Positions 1-5,229 of a stretch of 5,805 nucleotides of DNA are shown here, one piece after another. The DNA comes from Halomonas sp. (GTDB lineage Bacteria; Pseudomonadota; Gammaproteobacteria; Pseudomonadales; Oleiphilaceae): positions 1 to 5,805 of the forward strand of contig SLIH01000159.1 of NCBI GenBank assembly GCA_007135745.1, in the 5' to 3' direction. Under the pieces are notes generated by a model. That model searched no databases, had not been told where the DNA came from, and worked only from the letters and a program-made list of their open reading frames with translations. The position numbers and the translations under genes were made by a program. How positions within the stretch are numbered: the stretch's first letter is position 1; each line of letters starts with the position of its first letter.

Positions 1-516
1 AAGATTATTGATTTCGGTTCCGTTCGAGTCTCGGGAATTGACGAAGTGGCACTCCCGCTGGAACGGGATCGGATCCTCGGCACCGTCCATTACACTGACC
101 CTGCCCTGAGATTCGGTGAATCCAGTGGCGTGCGCAGCGATCTTTTCTCTCTGGCCACCATCACCTATGAACTCATGACCGGAAATCTCCCCTATGGGAA
201 AGCGCTTGAGAACTGTACGCGGGAAGACCATCTGGAGCGGCTCCATTACATTCCGGCGGACCGATTCGATCCGACCATTCCGGTGTGGTTTGACCGGGCA
301 CTGGAAAAAGCCCTGTCGCCCATTCCATCGGATCGCCAGAGAACTCTTACCGAGTTCCTGAAGGATCTCTCCGAACCCAACCCTGAGCTTCTGGAACCGC
401 GAGGGCATAAAGACAATGAAAACCTGAAGACGAGCCTGGTTTTCTGGCAGATCCTCTCGGGTATCTGGCTAATCTCGCTCATATTCTTTATTGTTGCATT
501 CTGGCTACTGGATTAA
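1..516 (+). CDS. Membrane-anchored Ser/Thr protein kinase, C-terminal part (5' end outside window)
   Basis: The frame is open from base 1 to the TAA at 514-516, giving 171 visible residues; the start lies upstream. Residues 1-7 (KIIDFGS) hold the DFG metal-binding motif of Hanks-type kinases. Residues 27-35 (GTVHYTDPA) sit where the activation-segment GTxxY..APE motif normally lies, so APE has become DPA. SDLFSL (46-51) and ITYELMTGNLPYG are subdomain IX-like, with the conserved Asp at 47. Residues about 148-170 form one hydrophobic C-terminal helix, so the kinase faces the cytoplasm and is tail-anchored. The catalytic HRD loop, the ATP-binding lobe and any N-terminal domain are not visible. 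Kinases of this shape are often fused to a PP2C phosphatase and occur near nitrate genes in Pseudomonas relatives; applying that here is inference. ubiT follows after 17 bp, so the two are probably co-transcribed. The kinase fold is secure; the substrate is unknown. Confidence 0.88.
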   Translation, partial: KIIDFGSVRVSGIDEVALPLERDRILGTVHYTDPALRFGESSGVRSDLFSLATITYELMTGNLPYGKALENCTREDHLERLHYIPADRFDPTIPVWFDRALEKALSPIPSDRQRTLTEFLKDLSEPNPELLEPRGHKDNENLKTSLVFWQILSGIWLISLIFFIVAFWLLD

Positions 517-520
517 ATGC

Positions 521-526
521 AAGGAA
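521..526 (+). promoter_or_regulatory. Ribosome-binding site of ubiT
   Basis: AAGGAA lies seven bases before the ATG at 534 and fixes the ubiT start. It falls inside the 17-bp gap after the kinase stop codon, which leaves little room for a separate promoter and favours co-transcription. Confidence 0.6.
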
Positions 527-533
527 TCCCTGA

Positions 534-983
534 ATGAATCCATTACCGAAATTCCCGCTGCCTCCACCCCCCTTCCCGTCCCCGGGCAAGGCTTTCCGTT
601 TCCTTGATGAGCGCACTCCGGTCAGTCTGAAGCAGATCCTGATGGAACCCCTTCTCAACCGGCTCTTTGCCGAGGGCATCCGCGAAGGCGAGTTTGAGGA
701 AGTGGAAGGCCGAACCGTGCGCCTGGAAGTGACGGACCTCGATGGCGGCGGCGTCACCCTGGGCTTCTGGCTGAACCGCCTGAGGCTTGTGGAAGCCGAT
801 GGCGACGTGACAATCCGCGGCGACTGGCGCGCCTTCCGGGATCTGGCCGAAGGCCGGCAGGACCCCGACACCCTCTTCTTCCGACGCCGCCTGAGCATCG
901 AGGGGGATACGGAGCTGGGGTTGGCGGTTAAGAACCTGCTCGACGGAATGGAGTGGGGTTGGAAGGTAGCAAGTAGCAAGTAG
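534..983 (+). CDS. ubiT: UbiT, SCP2-domain lipid-binding factor for O2-independent ubiquinone synthesis
   Basis: The product is a 149-residue SCP2 (sterol carrier protein 2) domain protein, formerly YhbT. In E. coli UbiT binds isoprenoid quinone intermediates and is needed for ubiquinone synthesis without O2. Residues 108-137 (starting RQDPDTLFF and running through IEGDTELGL and VKNLLD) match the E. coli UbiT signature almost residue for residue as I recall it. The N-terminus is proline-rich (residues 2-17). The ATG at 534 is supported by AAGGAA at 521-526, seven bases upstream. The gene lies 17 bp after the kinase and converges on ubiV. The protein stops about 12 residues after the signature, whereas E. 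coli UbiT (about 174 residues) carries a longer helical tail. Its last five codons and stop lie inside a heptamer repeat array (967-1020), so the tail may have been replaced by repeat DNA. ubiU and ubiV next door make the assignment strong. Confidence 0.92.
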   Translation: MNPLPKFPLPPPPFPSPGKAFRFLDERTPVSLKQILMEPLLNRLFAEGIREGEFEEVEGRTVRLEVTDLDGGGVTLGFWLNRLRLVEADGDVTIRGDWRAFRDLAEGRQDPDTLFFRRRLSIEGDTELGLAVKNLLDGMEWGWKVASSK

Positions 984-1020
984 CAAGTAGCAAGTAGCAA
1001 GTAGCAAGTAGCAAGTAGCT
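967..1020 (+). repeat. Heptanucleotide tandem array, (TAGCAAG)x7 plus a partial unit
   Basis: Seven perfect, uninterrupted copies of TAGCAAG run from 967 to 1015, followed by TAGC and one further base. The first copies are translated: they supply ubiT residues 145-149 (VASSK) and the TAG stop at 981-983. Three units make a 21-base reading cycle that always contains one TAG, so the fixed entry frame always ends at the same place and copy-number change should not alter UbiT. Perfect identity of the units suggests recent or ongoing slippage. Related heptamers (GACTTGC twice, 1108-1121) occur in opposite sense in the adjoining inverted repeat. Confidence 0.95.
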
Positions 1021-1031
1021 TTTATTGTGCG

Positions 1032-1149
1032 AGCCTGCTTGCAGGCGATTGAAAGGGGGTACAGGTCGCTGGTTTCAAGTCTCAGGCAAGCATCACCTGC
1101 AACCTGAGACTTGCGACTTGCAACTCGAGAAATCGCCTGCACGCAGGCT
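1032..1149. repeat. Nested inverted repeat between convergent ubiT and ubiV (REP/MITE-like)
   Basis: The outer arms are 19 bases each (1032-1050 and 1131-1149) and are reverse complements except at one position. Each arm is itself a small hairpin, GCCTGC-2 nt-GCAGGC. A perfect inner 11-bp inverted repeat pairs CAAGTCTCAGG (1076-1086) with CCTGAGACTTG (1103-1113). An 8-bp direct repeat, GCTTTTAT, occurs at 1018-1025 and 1147-1154 and could be a target-site duplication, although it is AT-rich and overlaps the right arm. The arm sequence resembles gammaproteobacterial REP units, which begin GTGNGAG and carry a stem followed by GCGA. Its position between convergent genes also suits a two-way transcription terminator, but there is no clean T-run on both sides. 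No transposase is encoded. Confidence 0.8.
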
Positions 1150-1192
1150 TTTATGTTTCTTCCCGGCAGGCCAGGCCCACTACTCCGGTACG

Positions 1193-2077
1193 CTACACCC
1201 GATCCATCCCCGCACCACCATACCAGTACCCGTTACAGTCGGTGACTTCCCGCAGTGCCAACGGATCGCGCTCGACGGTTTCGCCATTTCGGGCGCGGTC
1301 GAAGTCGCGGACTACAGCCTCCATATCGGTGTCCTCGGGGCTTATTCTCGCCACGGACACGCCCATGCGCTGCATATCAGCCACTTCCGGCAAAAGGTTG
1401 TAGCGGGTGCCCGACATGGTCTGGATTCCGTTCAGCGTGAACACATCCCGGGATTCCTGGGAGCGCATGGGAAGCCCACCCGGGTACTGCTGGCACACGA
1501 ACTCGCACTGGTCCTTGGGCAGGCCGTGATGACGCGCGGTGAAACAGCGGGCGGACCAGGCCAGGGGGAGATGGCCCCAGGCGAAGACTTCTGTTTCCAC
1601 GGCGCTTTCCGAGATTGAGGGATCGTCGAGAATACCAGCCAGCGTATCCCGTGAAAGCTCCACTGGCATGCACCAGCGGGACATCCCATGGCGTTGGAGC
1701 AGTTGAAGGGTGCGGGCATTGTAGATATTGACCGAAGGTCCGGCCACATAGGGCTGGCCCCGCTCACTGAGCAACTGAATCGCACTCTGGTCATTGGCTT
1801 CCACCAGAAACTCATCGTTGTGCACGATACGCCTCAGTTGCCGCAGATCCGCTTCCGATTCAATCAGCGCCTGAGTGGACAGCACGACGGACTTGCCTGC
1901 CTGCTCGAGTTCCCGTGCCAGACCCAGCCAATCATCGGGTTTCATTTCCCGCCGGCGCGCACAGACGGTCTCCCCCAGATAGATGATATCGACGGGCCAA
2001 TCTGCTGCCTGGGAATAAAAATCCAGCAACCGCTCACGCGGCCAGAAAAACAGAAGCGGTCCCAGAGAAAGCCGCAT
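1193..2077 (-). CDS. ubiV: UbiV, [4Fe-4S] U32-family subunit for O2-independent ubiquinone hydroxylation
   Basis: The product is a 294-residue member of the U32 'peptidase' family, formerly YhbV. UbiV forms a heterodimer with UbiU, and the pair is required for the O2-independent hydroxylations of the ubiquinone ring in the cytoplasm; the U32 protease label is historical. The N-terminus MRLSLGPLLFFWPRE and the stretches RWCMPVELSRD (134-144), ARCFTAR (176-182) and LNGIQTMSG (215-223) are typical of UbiV. Cys39, Cys178, Cys191 and Cys195 reproduce the spacing of the E. coli cluster ligands as I recall them (39, 180, 193, 197). The start at 2075-2077 has GGAGGT (2082-2087) four bases upstream. 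That site overlaps the end of ubiU, whose stop is only two bases away, so translation is probably coupled. The gene converges on ubiT. The assignment is very secure. Confidence 0.96.
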   Translation of the reverse strand: MRLSLGPLLFFWPRERLLDFYSQAADWPVDIIYLGETVCARRREMKPDDWLGLARELEQAGKSVVLSTQALIESEADLRQLRRIVHNDEFLVEANDQSAIQLLSERGQPYVAGPSVNIYNARTLQLLQRHGMSRWCMPVELSRDTLAGILDDPSISESAVETEVFAWGHLPLAWSARCFTARHHGLPKDQCEFVCQQYPGGLPMRSQESRDVFTLNGIQTMSGTRYNLLPEVADMQRMGVSVARISPEDTDMEAVVRDFDRARNGETVERDPLALREVTDCNGYWYGGAGMDRV

Positions 2078-2079
2078 GG

Positions 2080-3075
2080 TTACCTCCAGCGTCGCTCGTA
2101 GGCACCCAGCGTGGTCTGGCTGCCTTCGGAAAGTTCGTCCAGACGCTGCTCCCAGCCTGTCTGGGGTCGAAAGGTGCCGACGCCTCGCTCAAGCTGATCC
2201 AGGGCCTGTCGCCAGACATCGGCCACTTCCCGGGTATAGGCCGGGCTGCGTTGGCGGCCTTCAATCTTGACCGCCGCAATCCCCATATCCCTGAGTTCCG
2301 GCAACAGCTCCAGTGTATTGAGGCTCGTAGGCTCCTCAATGGCATGGTAGACCTCGCCGTTAACCTCGAAACGGCCTTTGCAGAGCGTCGGGTAACCGGC
2401 GGGCTCATGGGGCTGGTAGCGGTCAATCAGCACGTTGTTCAGACGTGATTCAAGCCCCTGCTCGGTTTCCTGCCAGCGAACGGCTTTCGCCGGAGAACAG
2501 GCCCCGCATTTGTTGGGAGATTCGTCCGTGAGGTAGGAAGAAAGCGAACAACGGCCTTCCGCCATAATGCAGAGACTGCCGAAGGCGAAAACTTCAAGTT
2601 CGACCGGACTGTGAGCTGCCACTTCGCCGACCTGTTTGAGTGACAGAACCCGGGGCAGCACCGCCCGACGGATCCCGAACTCCCGATGATAGAACCGGAG
2701 CGCTTCATAACTGGTGGCGGATCCCTGCACGGAAAGGTGACGGGCAACCTGCGGATGCTTTTCCGCCGCATAGGCGAGAAGCCCCATGTCGGCAAGGATG
2801 AGAGCATCCACGCCCAGTTCCGCCGCCCGATCAACGGCCTCTGTCCACTGCTGCCAACCCCCTGGCTGGGGATAGGTATTGATGGCACAGAAGACCCGAG
2901 TGCCGCGCTTATGCGCATAATCAATCCCGGACACAGCCCGGCGCTCGCTGAAATTCAAGCCGGCAAACTGGCGCGCGTTGGTATGATCTCGAAAGCCGAA
3001 ATAGACCGCATCCGCGCCCTGATCAACAGCGGCCTTGAGCGCGGGCAGACTCCCGGCGGGACAGACAAGTTCCAT
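2080..3075 (-). CDS. ubiU: UbiU, [4Fe-4S] U32-family subunit for O2-independent ubiquinone hydroxylation
   Basis: The product is 331 residues, the same length as E. coli UbiU (formerly YhbU). It is the partner of UbiV; the two iron-sulfur proteins replace the O2-dependent flavin hydroxylases when ubiquinone is made anaerobically, probably using prephenate as the oxygen donor. The family N-terminus MELVCPAGSLPALKAAVDQG and the U32 signature EVFAFGSLCIMAEGRC (161-176) are clear. Cys169, Cys176, Cys193 and Cys232 fall at exactly the E. coli cluster-ligand positions as I recall them. Additional cysteines are at 5, 63 and 190. The ATG at 3073-3075 is preceded by a strong GGGAGG (3082-3087) with six bases of spacing, and that site lies inside a hairpin arm. 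The stop is two bases from the ubiV start, so ubiUV is one unit. mqo lies upstream on the same strand. I found no convincing FNR/ANR box (TTGAT-N4-ATCAA) in the 108-bp leader. Confidence 0.97.
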   Translation of the reverse strand: MELVCPAGSLPALKAAVDQGADAVYFGFRDHTNARQFAGLNFSERRAVSGIDYAHKRGTRVFCAINTYPQPGGWQQWTEAVDRAAELGVDALILADMGLLAYAAEKHPQVARHLSVQGSATSYEALRFYHREFGIRRAVLPRVLSLKQVGEVAAHSPVELEVFAFGSLCIMAEGRCSLSSYLTDESPNKCGACSPAKAVRWQETEQGLESRLNNVLIDRYQPHEPAGYPTLCKGRFEVNGEVYHAIEEPTSLNTLELLPELRDMGIAAVKIEGRQRSPAYTREVADVWRQALDQLERGVGTFRPQTGWEQRLDELSEGSQTTLGAYERRWR

Positions 3076-3080
3076 GGCAG

Positions 3081-3109
3081 GCCTCCCTGATGGTATTGAT
3101 CAGGGAGGC
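3081..3109 (-). promoter_or_regulatory. Inverted repeat that would fold over the ubiU Shine-Dalgarno
   Basis: GCCTCCCTGAT (3081-3091) and ATCAGGGAGGC (3099-3109) are perfect 11-bp reverse complements around a 7-base loop. In the ubiU mRNA the 3' arm contains GGGAGG, the Shine-Dalgarno (3082-3087 in window coordinates), and ends five bases before the ATG. The stem would therefore hide the ribosome-binding site. No T-run follows the stem in either direction, so an intrinsic terminator for mqo is less likely. A protein-binding operator is the other reading, since the repeat also works as a DNA dyad. That this dyad exists and overlaps the site is directly visible; regulation is inference. Confidence 0.65.
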
Positions 3110-3183
3110 TATCAGGTTCGGGGCCGGGCGTATTTGACGAGGCTCATCCGTTTGGCGGAAGGCACCCGGCATTGATCATGCGG

Positions 3184-4668
3184 CTATCGGTCCAACCCAA
3201 GAGTATCCAGGGTGTAACCACGGATCTCGCGCAGCAGAGCCTCTTCTTCAATCAGGGATCGGCCGTAGGAAGGAATCATCTCCTTCATGCGACTTTTCCA
3301 GGGTTCGCTCTGCATACGATCGCCAAAACAACGCTCAAGTACGTCGATCATGGCGCCAGCTGCGGTCGAGGCGCCCGGGGAAGCACCCAGCAGTGCCGCG
3401 AGAGAGCCATCTTTCGCGGCAACCACCTCGGTGCCGAACTGCAGAACGCCCTTGCCCCTGGCATCCTTTTTGATCACCTGAACTCGCTTACCTGCCTGCT
3501 GCAGCGTCCAGTCGTCGGATTCCGCCCTGGGATAGAAATTACGCAACGCCCCCATGCGCTCCTCGGCGGATTGGAACACTTCACCGATGAGATAACGCGT
3601 AAGGTCCATGTTGCTCATGCCGGCCCCGAACATGGGGCCAAAGTTGTTCCCACGCAGGGACGAGAAGAGATCAAAATAGGAGCCCTGCTTGAGGAACTTG
3701 GTGGTAAACCCGGCAAAAGGCCCGAACAGCAGCGCCGGCTCACCGTTGATGATCCGTGTGTCCAGATGCGGCACCGACATCGGTGGTGCCCCCACCGGCG
3801 CCTTACCATAGACCTTGGAATCATGCTTCTGGACGACATCGGGCTTGCGGCAAACGAGCCACTGGCCACTGACCGGGAAACCGCCATAGCCATGGCTTTC
3901 ACTTATGCCCGATTTCTGCAGAAGTGGCAGGGCGCCGCCCCCTGCTCCAATAAAGACGAAACCGGCGCTGATCTTGCTGGTTTCACCCGTTTTCTTATCC
4001 CGCACGGCGACACGCCAGTCCCCGTTGTCGCGGCGCTTCATGGTGGTGACCGGGCAGTTGAGCATCAGATTGAAATTGGGCTGGCTCTGCAGGTACCGGA
4101 CCATCTCGCGTGTCAGGGAACCGAAATCCACATCGGCACCATAGCGCACCCGGGTTGCCGCCACCGCCTGCATGGGATCCCTTCCGTCCGTAACCAGCGG
4201 CATCCACTTCTCAAGGGTTCTCGGGTCTTCGGTGTACTCCATATCCCGGAACAGGTGGTGAGCACTGAGCAGTTCATGACGACGCCGGAGAAAGGGCACG
4301 TCGCGCTCACCCCAGACGAAGCTCTGATGCGGTGTTGGATTGATGAACGCCTTGGGCGCGGGGAGGGCCCGACTCTTTACCAGATAGGACCAGAGCTGCA
4401 GCGAGACCTCGAAAGCCTCATTGATCTGCAGGGCTCGCTCAATGCTGACATCACCCTCAGGTGTTTCGGGCGTGTAATTGAGTTCGCAATAGCCCGCATG
4501 GCCGGTTCCGGCGTTGTTCCAGCCGTCGGTGCTTTCATGGGCCACATGATCAAGTCGCTCCACCAGAGTGATGTCCAGTGACGGATCGAGCTGACGCAGC
4601 ATTACCCCGAGGGTAACGCTCATCACGCCGCCCCCGACCAGAAGCACATCGGTCTTGATCTTTGCCAT
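3184..4668 (-). CDS. mqo: Malate:quinone oxidoreductase (FAD-dependent)
   Basis: The product is a 494-residue flavoprotein that oxidises malate to oxaloacetate and passes electrons to the quinone pool. It acts in the TCA cycle at the inner face of the cytoplasmic membrane. The N-terminal Rossmann motif VGGGVMS (11-17) binds the FAD ADP moiety and ends in Glu at the second strand (LVERLD, 35-40). WNNAGTGHAGYCELNYTPE (50-68) is the family hallmark. Further Mqo-type stretches include the conserved PHLDTRII and LLFGPFAGFTTKFLK regions and a C-terminal glycine/alanine-rich LGASPGASTAAG. Length matches the shorter Mqo form (about 490-550 is usual). There is no signal peptide. The ATG at 4666-4668 has AAGGA (4678-4682) nine bases upstream. 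ubiU and ubiV follow on the same strand after 108 bp, which places a quinone user beside quinone-making genes. Confidence 0.97.
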   Translation of the reverse strand: MAKIKTDVLLVGGGVMSVTLGVMLRQLDPSLDITLVERLDHVAHESTDGWNNAGTGHAGYCELNYTPETPEGDVSIERALQINEAFEVSLQLWSYLVKSRALPAPKAFINPTPHQSFVWGERDVPFLRRRHELLSAHHLFRDMEYTEDPRTLEKWMPLVTDGRDPMQAVAATRVRYGADVDFGSLTREMVRYLQSQPNFNLMLNCPVTTMKRRDNGDWRVAVRDKKTGETSKISAGFVFIGAGGGALPLLQKSGISESHGYGGFPVSGQWLVCRKPDVVQKHDSKVYGKAPVGAPPMSVPHLDTRIINGEPALLFGPFAGFTTKFLKQGSYFDLFSSLRGNNFGPMFGAGMSNMDLTRYLIGEVFQSAEERMGALRNFYPRAESDDWTLQQAGKRVQVIKKDARGKGVLQFGTEVVAAKDGSLAALLGASPGASTAAGAMIDVLERCFGDRMQSEPWKSRMKEMIPSYGRSLIEEEALLREIRGYTLDTLGLDR

Positions 4669-4706
4669 GAAATCCGGTCCTTAGCACTCTGAAAACTACG
4701 GAGGCG

Positions 4707-4735
4707 ATTCTACCAGAACTCTGCTCTGGTTTCGT
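4707..4735 (-). promoter_or_regulatory. Candidate mqo promoter with an internal dyad
   Basis: Read on the minus strand, TAGAAT (4707-4712) is a five-of-six -10 match. It lies 17 bases from a weak -35, ACGAAA (4730-4735, three of six). A perfect dyad, ACCAGA-7 nt-TCTGGT (4712-4730), fills the spacer exactly and would suit an operator. The distance from the -10 to the mqo ATG is about 38 bases. Start mapping is lacking, so this is a motif-level prediction. Confidence 0.4.
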
Positions 4736-4739
4736 CTCT

Positions 4740-4750
4740 CCAATGATTGG
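4740..4750. promoter_or_regulatory. Short dyad CCAATGATTGG upstream of the mqo promoter
   Basis: This is a perfect 5+1+5 palindrome placed just upstream of the candidate mqo -35 box. It could be an activator site. At 11 bp it could also arise by chance, and I do not recognise the binding protein. Confidence 0.25.
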
Positions 4751-4877
4751 TGACACAGCTACAAAAACGGTTACGAAGTCACCGTACCGGTCGATCAAAC
4801 ATCCATGCAGAATTGGAACCAAGACATCAGACGTTGCGTCAATGAAGACAGCGAACTGACCTGAATGTCCTTTGCAA

Positions 4878-4902
4878 CCACCTGTGGGCCAGGCCCAGGT
4901 GG
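4878..4902. repeat. GC-rich hairpin upstream of the 75-residue gene
   Basis: CCACCT and GGGCC on the left pair with GGCCC and AGGTGG on the right around a single A, with a two-base bulge (GT) on the left side. The 11-bp stem lies about 35 bases before the ATG at 4938 and is followed by GAGCGA rather than a T-run. It may be a leader structure or a REP-like unit; a terminator reading is poorly supported. Confidence 0.5.
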
Positions 4903-4937
4903 GAGCGAAAACATCTGGCAATCAGCGAGGAGTCGAC

Positions 4938-5165
4938 ATGCCGGTGCAAGAGAAAACCCGTGACCGCCTTCAGGGTTACGCCATCGTCCAGATCACGGAA
5001 ACCGACAGCAAGGGCACAGTGGTCATGGAGACCTGGGCGCTGACTCACGAAGCCGGTGGTCACCTCGATGAGTTTGCGGAATACCCGGACGCGGTCAGAG
5101 CGCTGAACCGGCTGCTCTCCCCCCTTCCCGGCCTACCCGTCAGTCGCTTTGATCGGGCTGTCTGA
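4938..5165 (+). CDS. Small hypothetical protein, 75 residues
   Basis: I do not recognise this family. I chose the ATG at 4938 because GAGGAG (4927-4932) lies five bases upstream. The frame extends back to a TTG at 4872, but that region holds a hairpin and reads less like protein. The 75 residues have no signal peptide, membrane helix or cysteine. The N-terminal part (DRLQGYAIVQITETDSKGTV) looks like a beta hairpin. A helix with acidic and aromatic residues follows (HLDEFAEYPDAVRALNRLL), and the tail is proline-containing. The product is probably a small soluble cytoplasmic protein. It is divergent from mqo and lies 64 bp upstream of the thioredoxin-like gene on the same strand. Good ribosome-binding site and codon use like its neighbours argue that it is real. 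Confidence 0.65.
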   Translation: MPVQEKTRDRLQGYAIVQITETDSKGTVVMETWALTHEAGGHLDEFAEYPDAVRALNRLLSPLPGLPVSRFDRAV

Positions 5166-5180
5166 ATCTTTATCCATGTT

Positions 5181-5209
5181 TTTACAAGGAAGCTTGCGCC
5201 CCGCTTAAA
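5181..5209 (+). promoter_or_regulatory. Possible weak promoter for the thioredoxin-like gene
   Basis: TTTACA (5181-5186) is a good -35 match, followed after 17 bases by CTTAAA (5204-5209), a poor -10 (three of six). It lies 20 bases before the ATG at 5230, in the only gap between the two plus-strand genes. Co-transcription from upstream is equally possible. Confidence 0.25.
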
Positions 5210-5229
5210 GGTGTTTAAACTAGGACGCC

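Noticed and set aside
517..537. A six-codon leader frame (MQGIPE) whose stop overlaps the ubiT ATG
   Set aside because: It has no ribosome-binding site of its own and is short enough to arise by chance.
967..1020. Phase variation of ubiT by heptamer slippage
   Set aside because: The entry frame is fixed and the TAG in the third unit is reached whatever the number of later units, so slippage should not change the protein.
488..1142. Minus-strand frames opposite ubiT containing repeated LLATCYL
   Set aside because: The repeated peptide is only the heptamer array read in reverse; the rest is antisense to a well-supported ubiT.
967..1149. CRISPR array
   Set aside because: Units are 7 bp with no spacers, and the inverted repeats are not regularly spaced direct repeats.
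1025..2101. Long plus-strand frames opposite ubiV
   Set aside because: They are mirror frames of ubiV, partly read through the inverted repeat, with no recognisable motifs.
1193..3075. Collagenase-like U32 peptidase activity for the two U32 proteins
   Set aside because: The iron-sulfur cysteine pattern and the neighbouring ubiT identify them as UbiU and UbiV, which act in ubiquinone synthesis.
3081..3109. Intrinsic terminator of mqo
   Set aside because: No T-run follows the stem in the mqo direction; the sequence goes straight on to the ubiU start.
3076..3183. FNR/ANR box upstream of ubiU
   Set aside because: Single TTGAT half-sites occur, but no TTGAT-N4-ATCAA arrangement is present on either strand.
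3172..4581. A 469-codon open frame on the plus strand, opposite mqo
   Set aside because: It is fully antisense to a clear Mqo, shows no family resemblance or fitting ribosome-binding site, and reflects the GC-rich codon pattern of the real gene.
4550..4921. Minus-strand frame extending upstream of mqo
   Set aside because: It is in a different frame from mqo, crosses the candidate promoter and has no family-like sequence.
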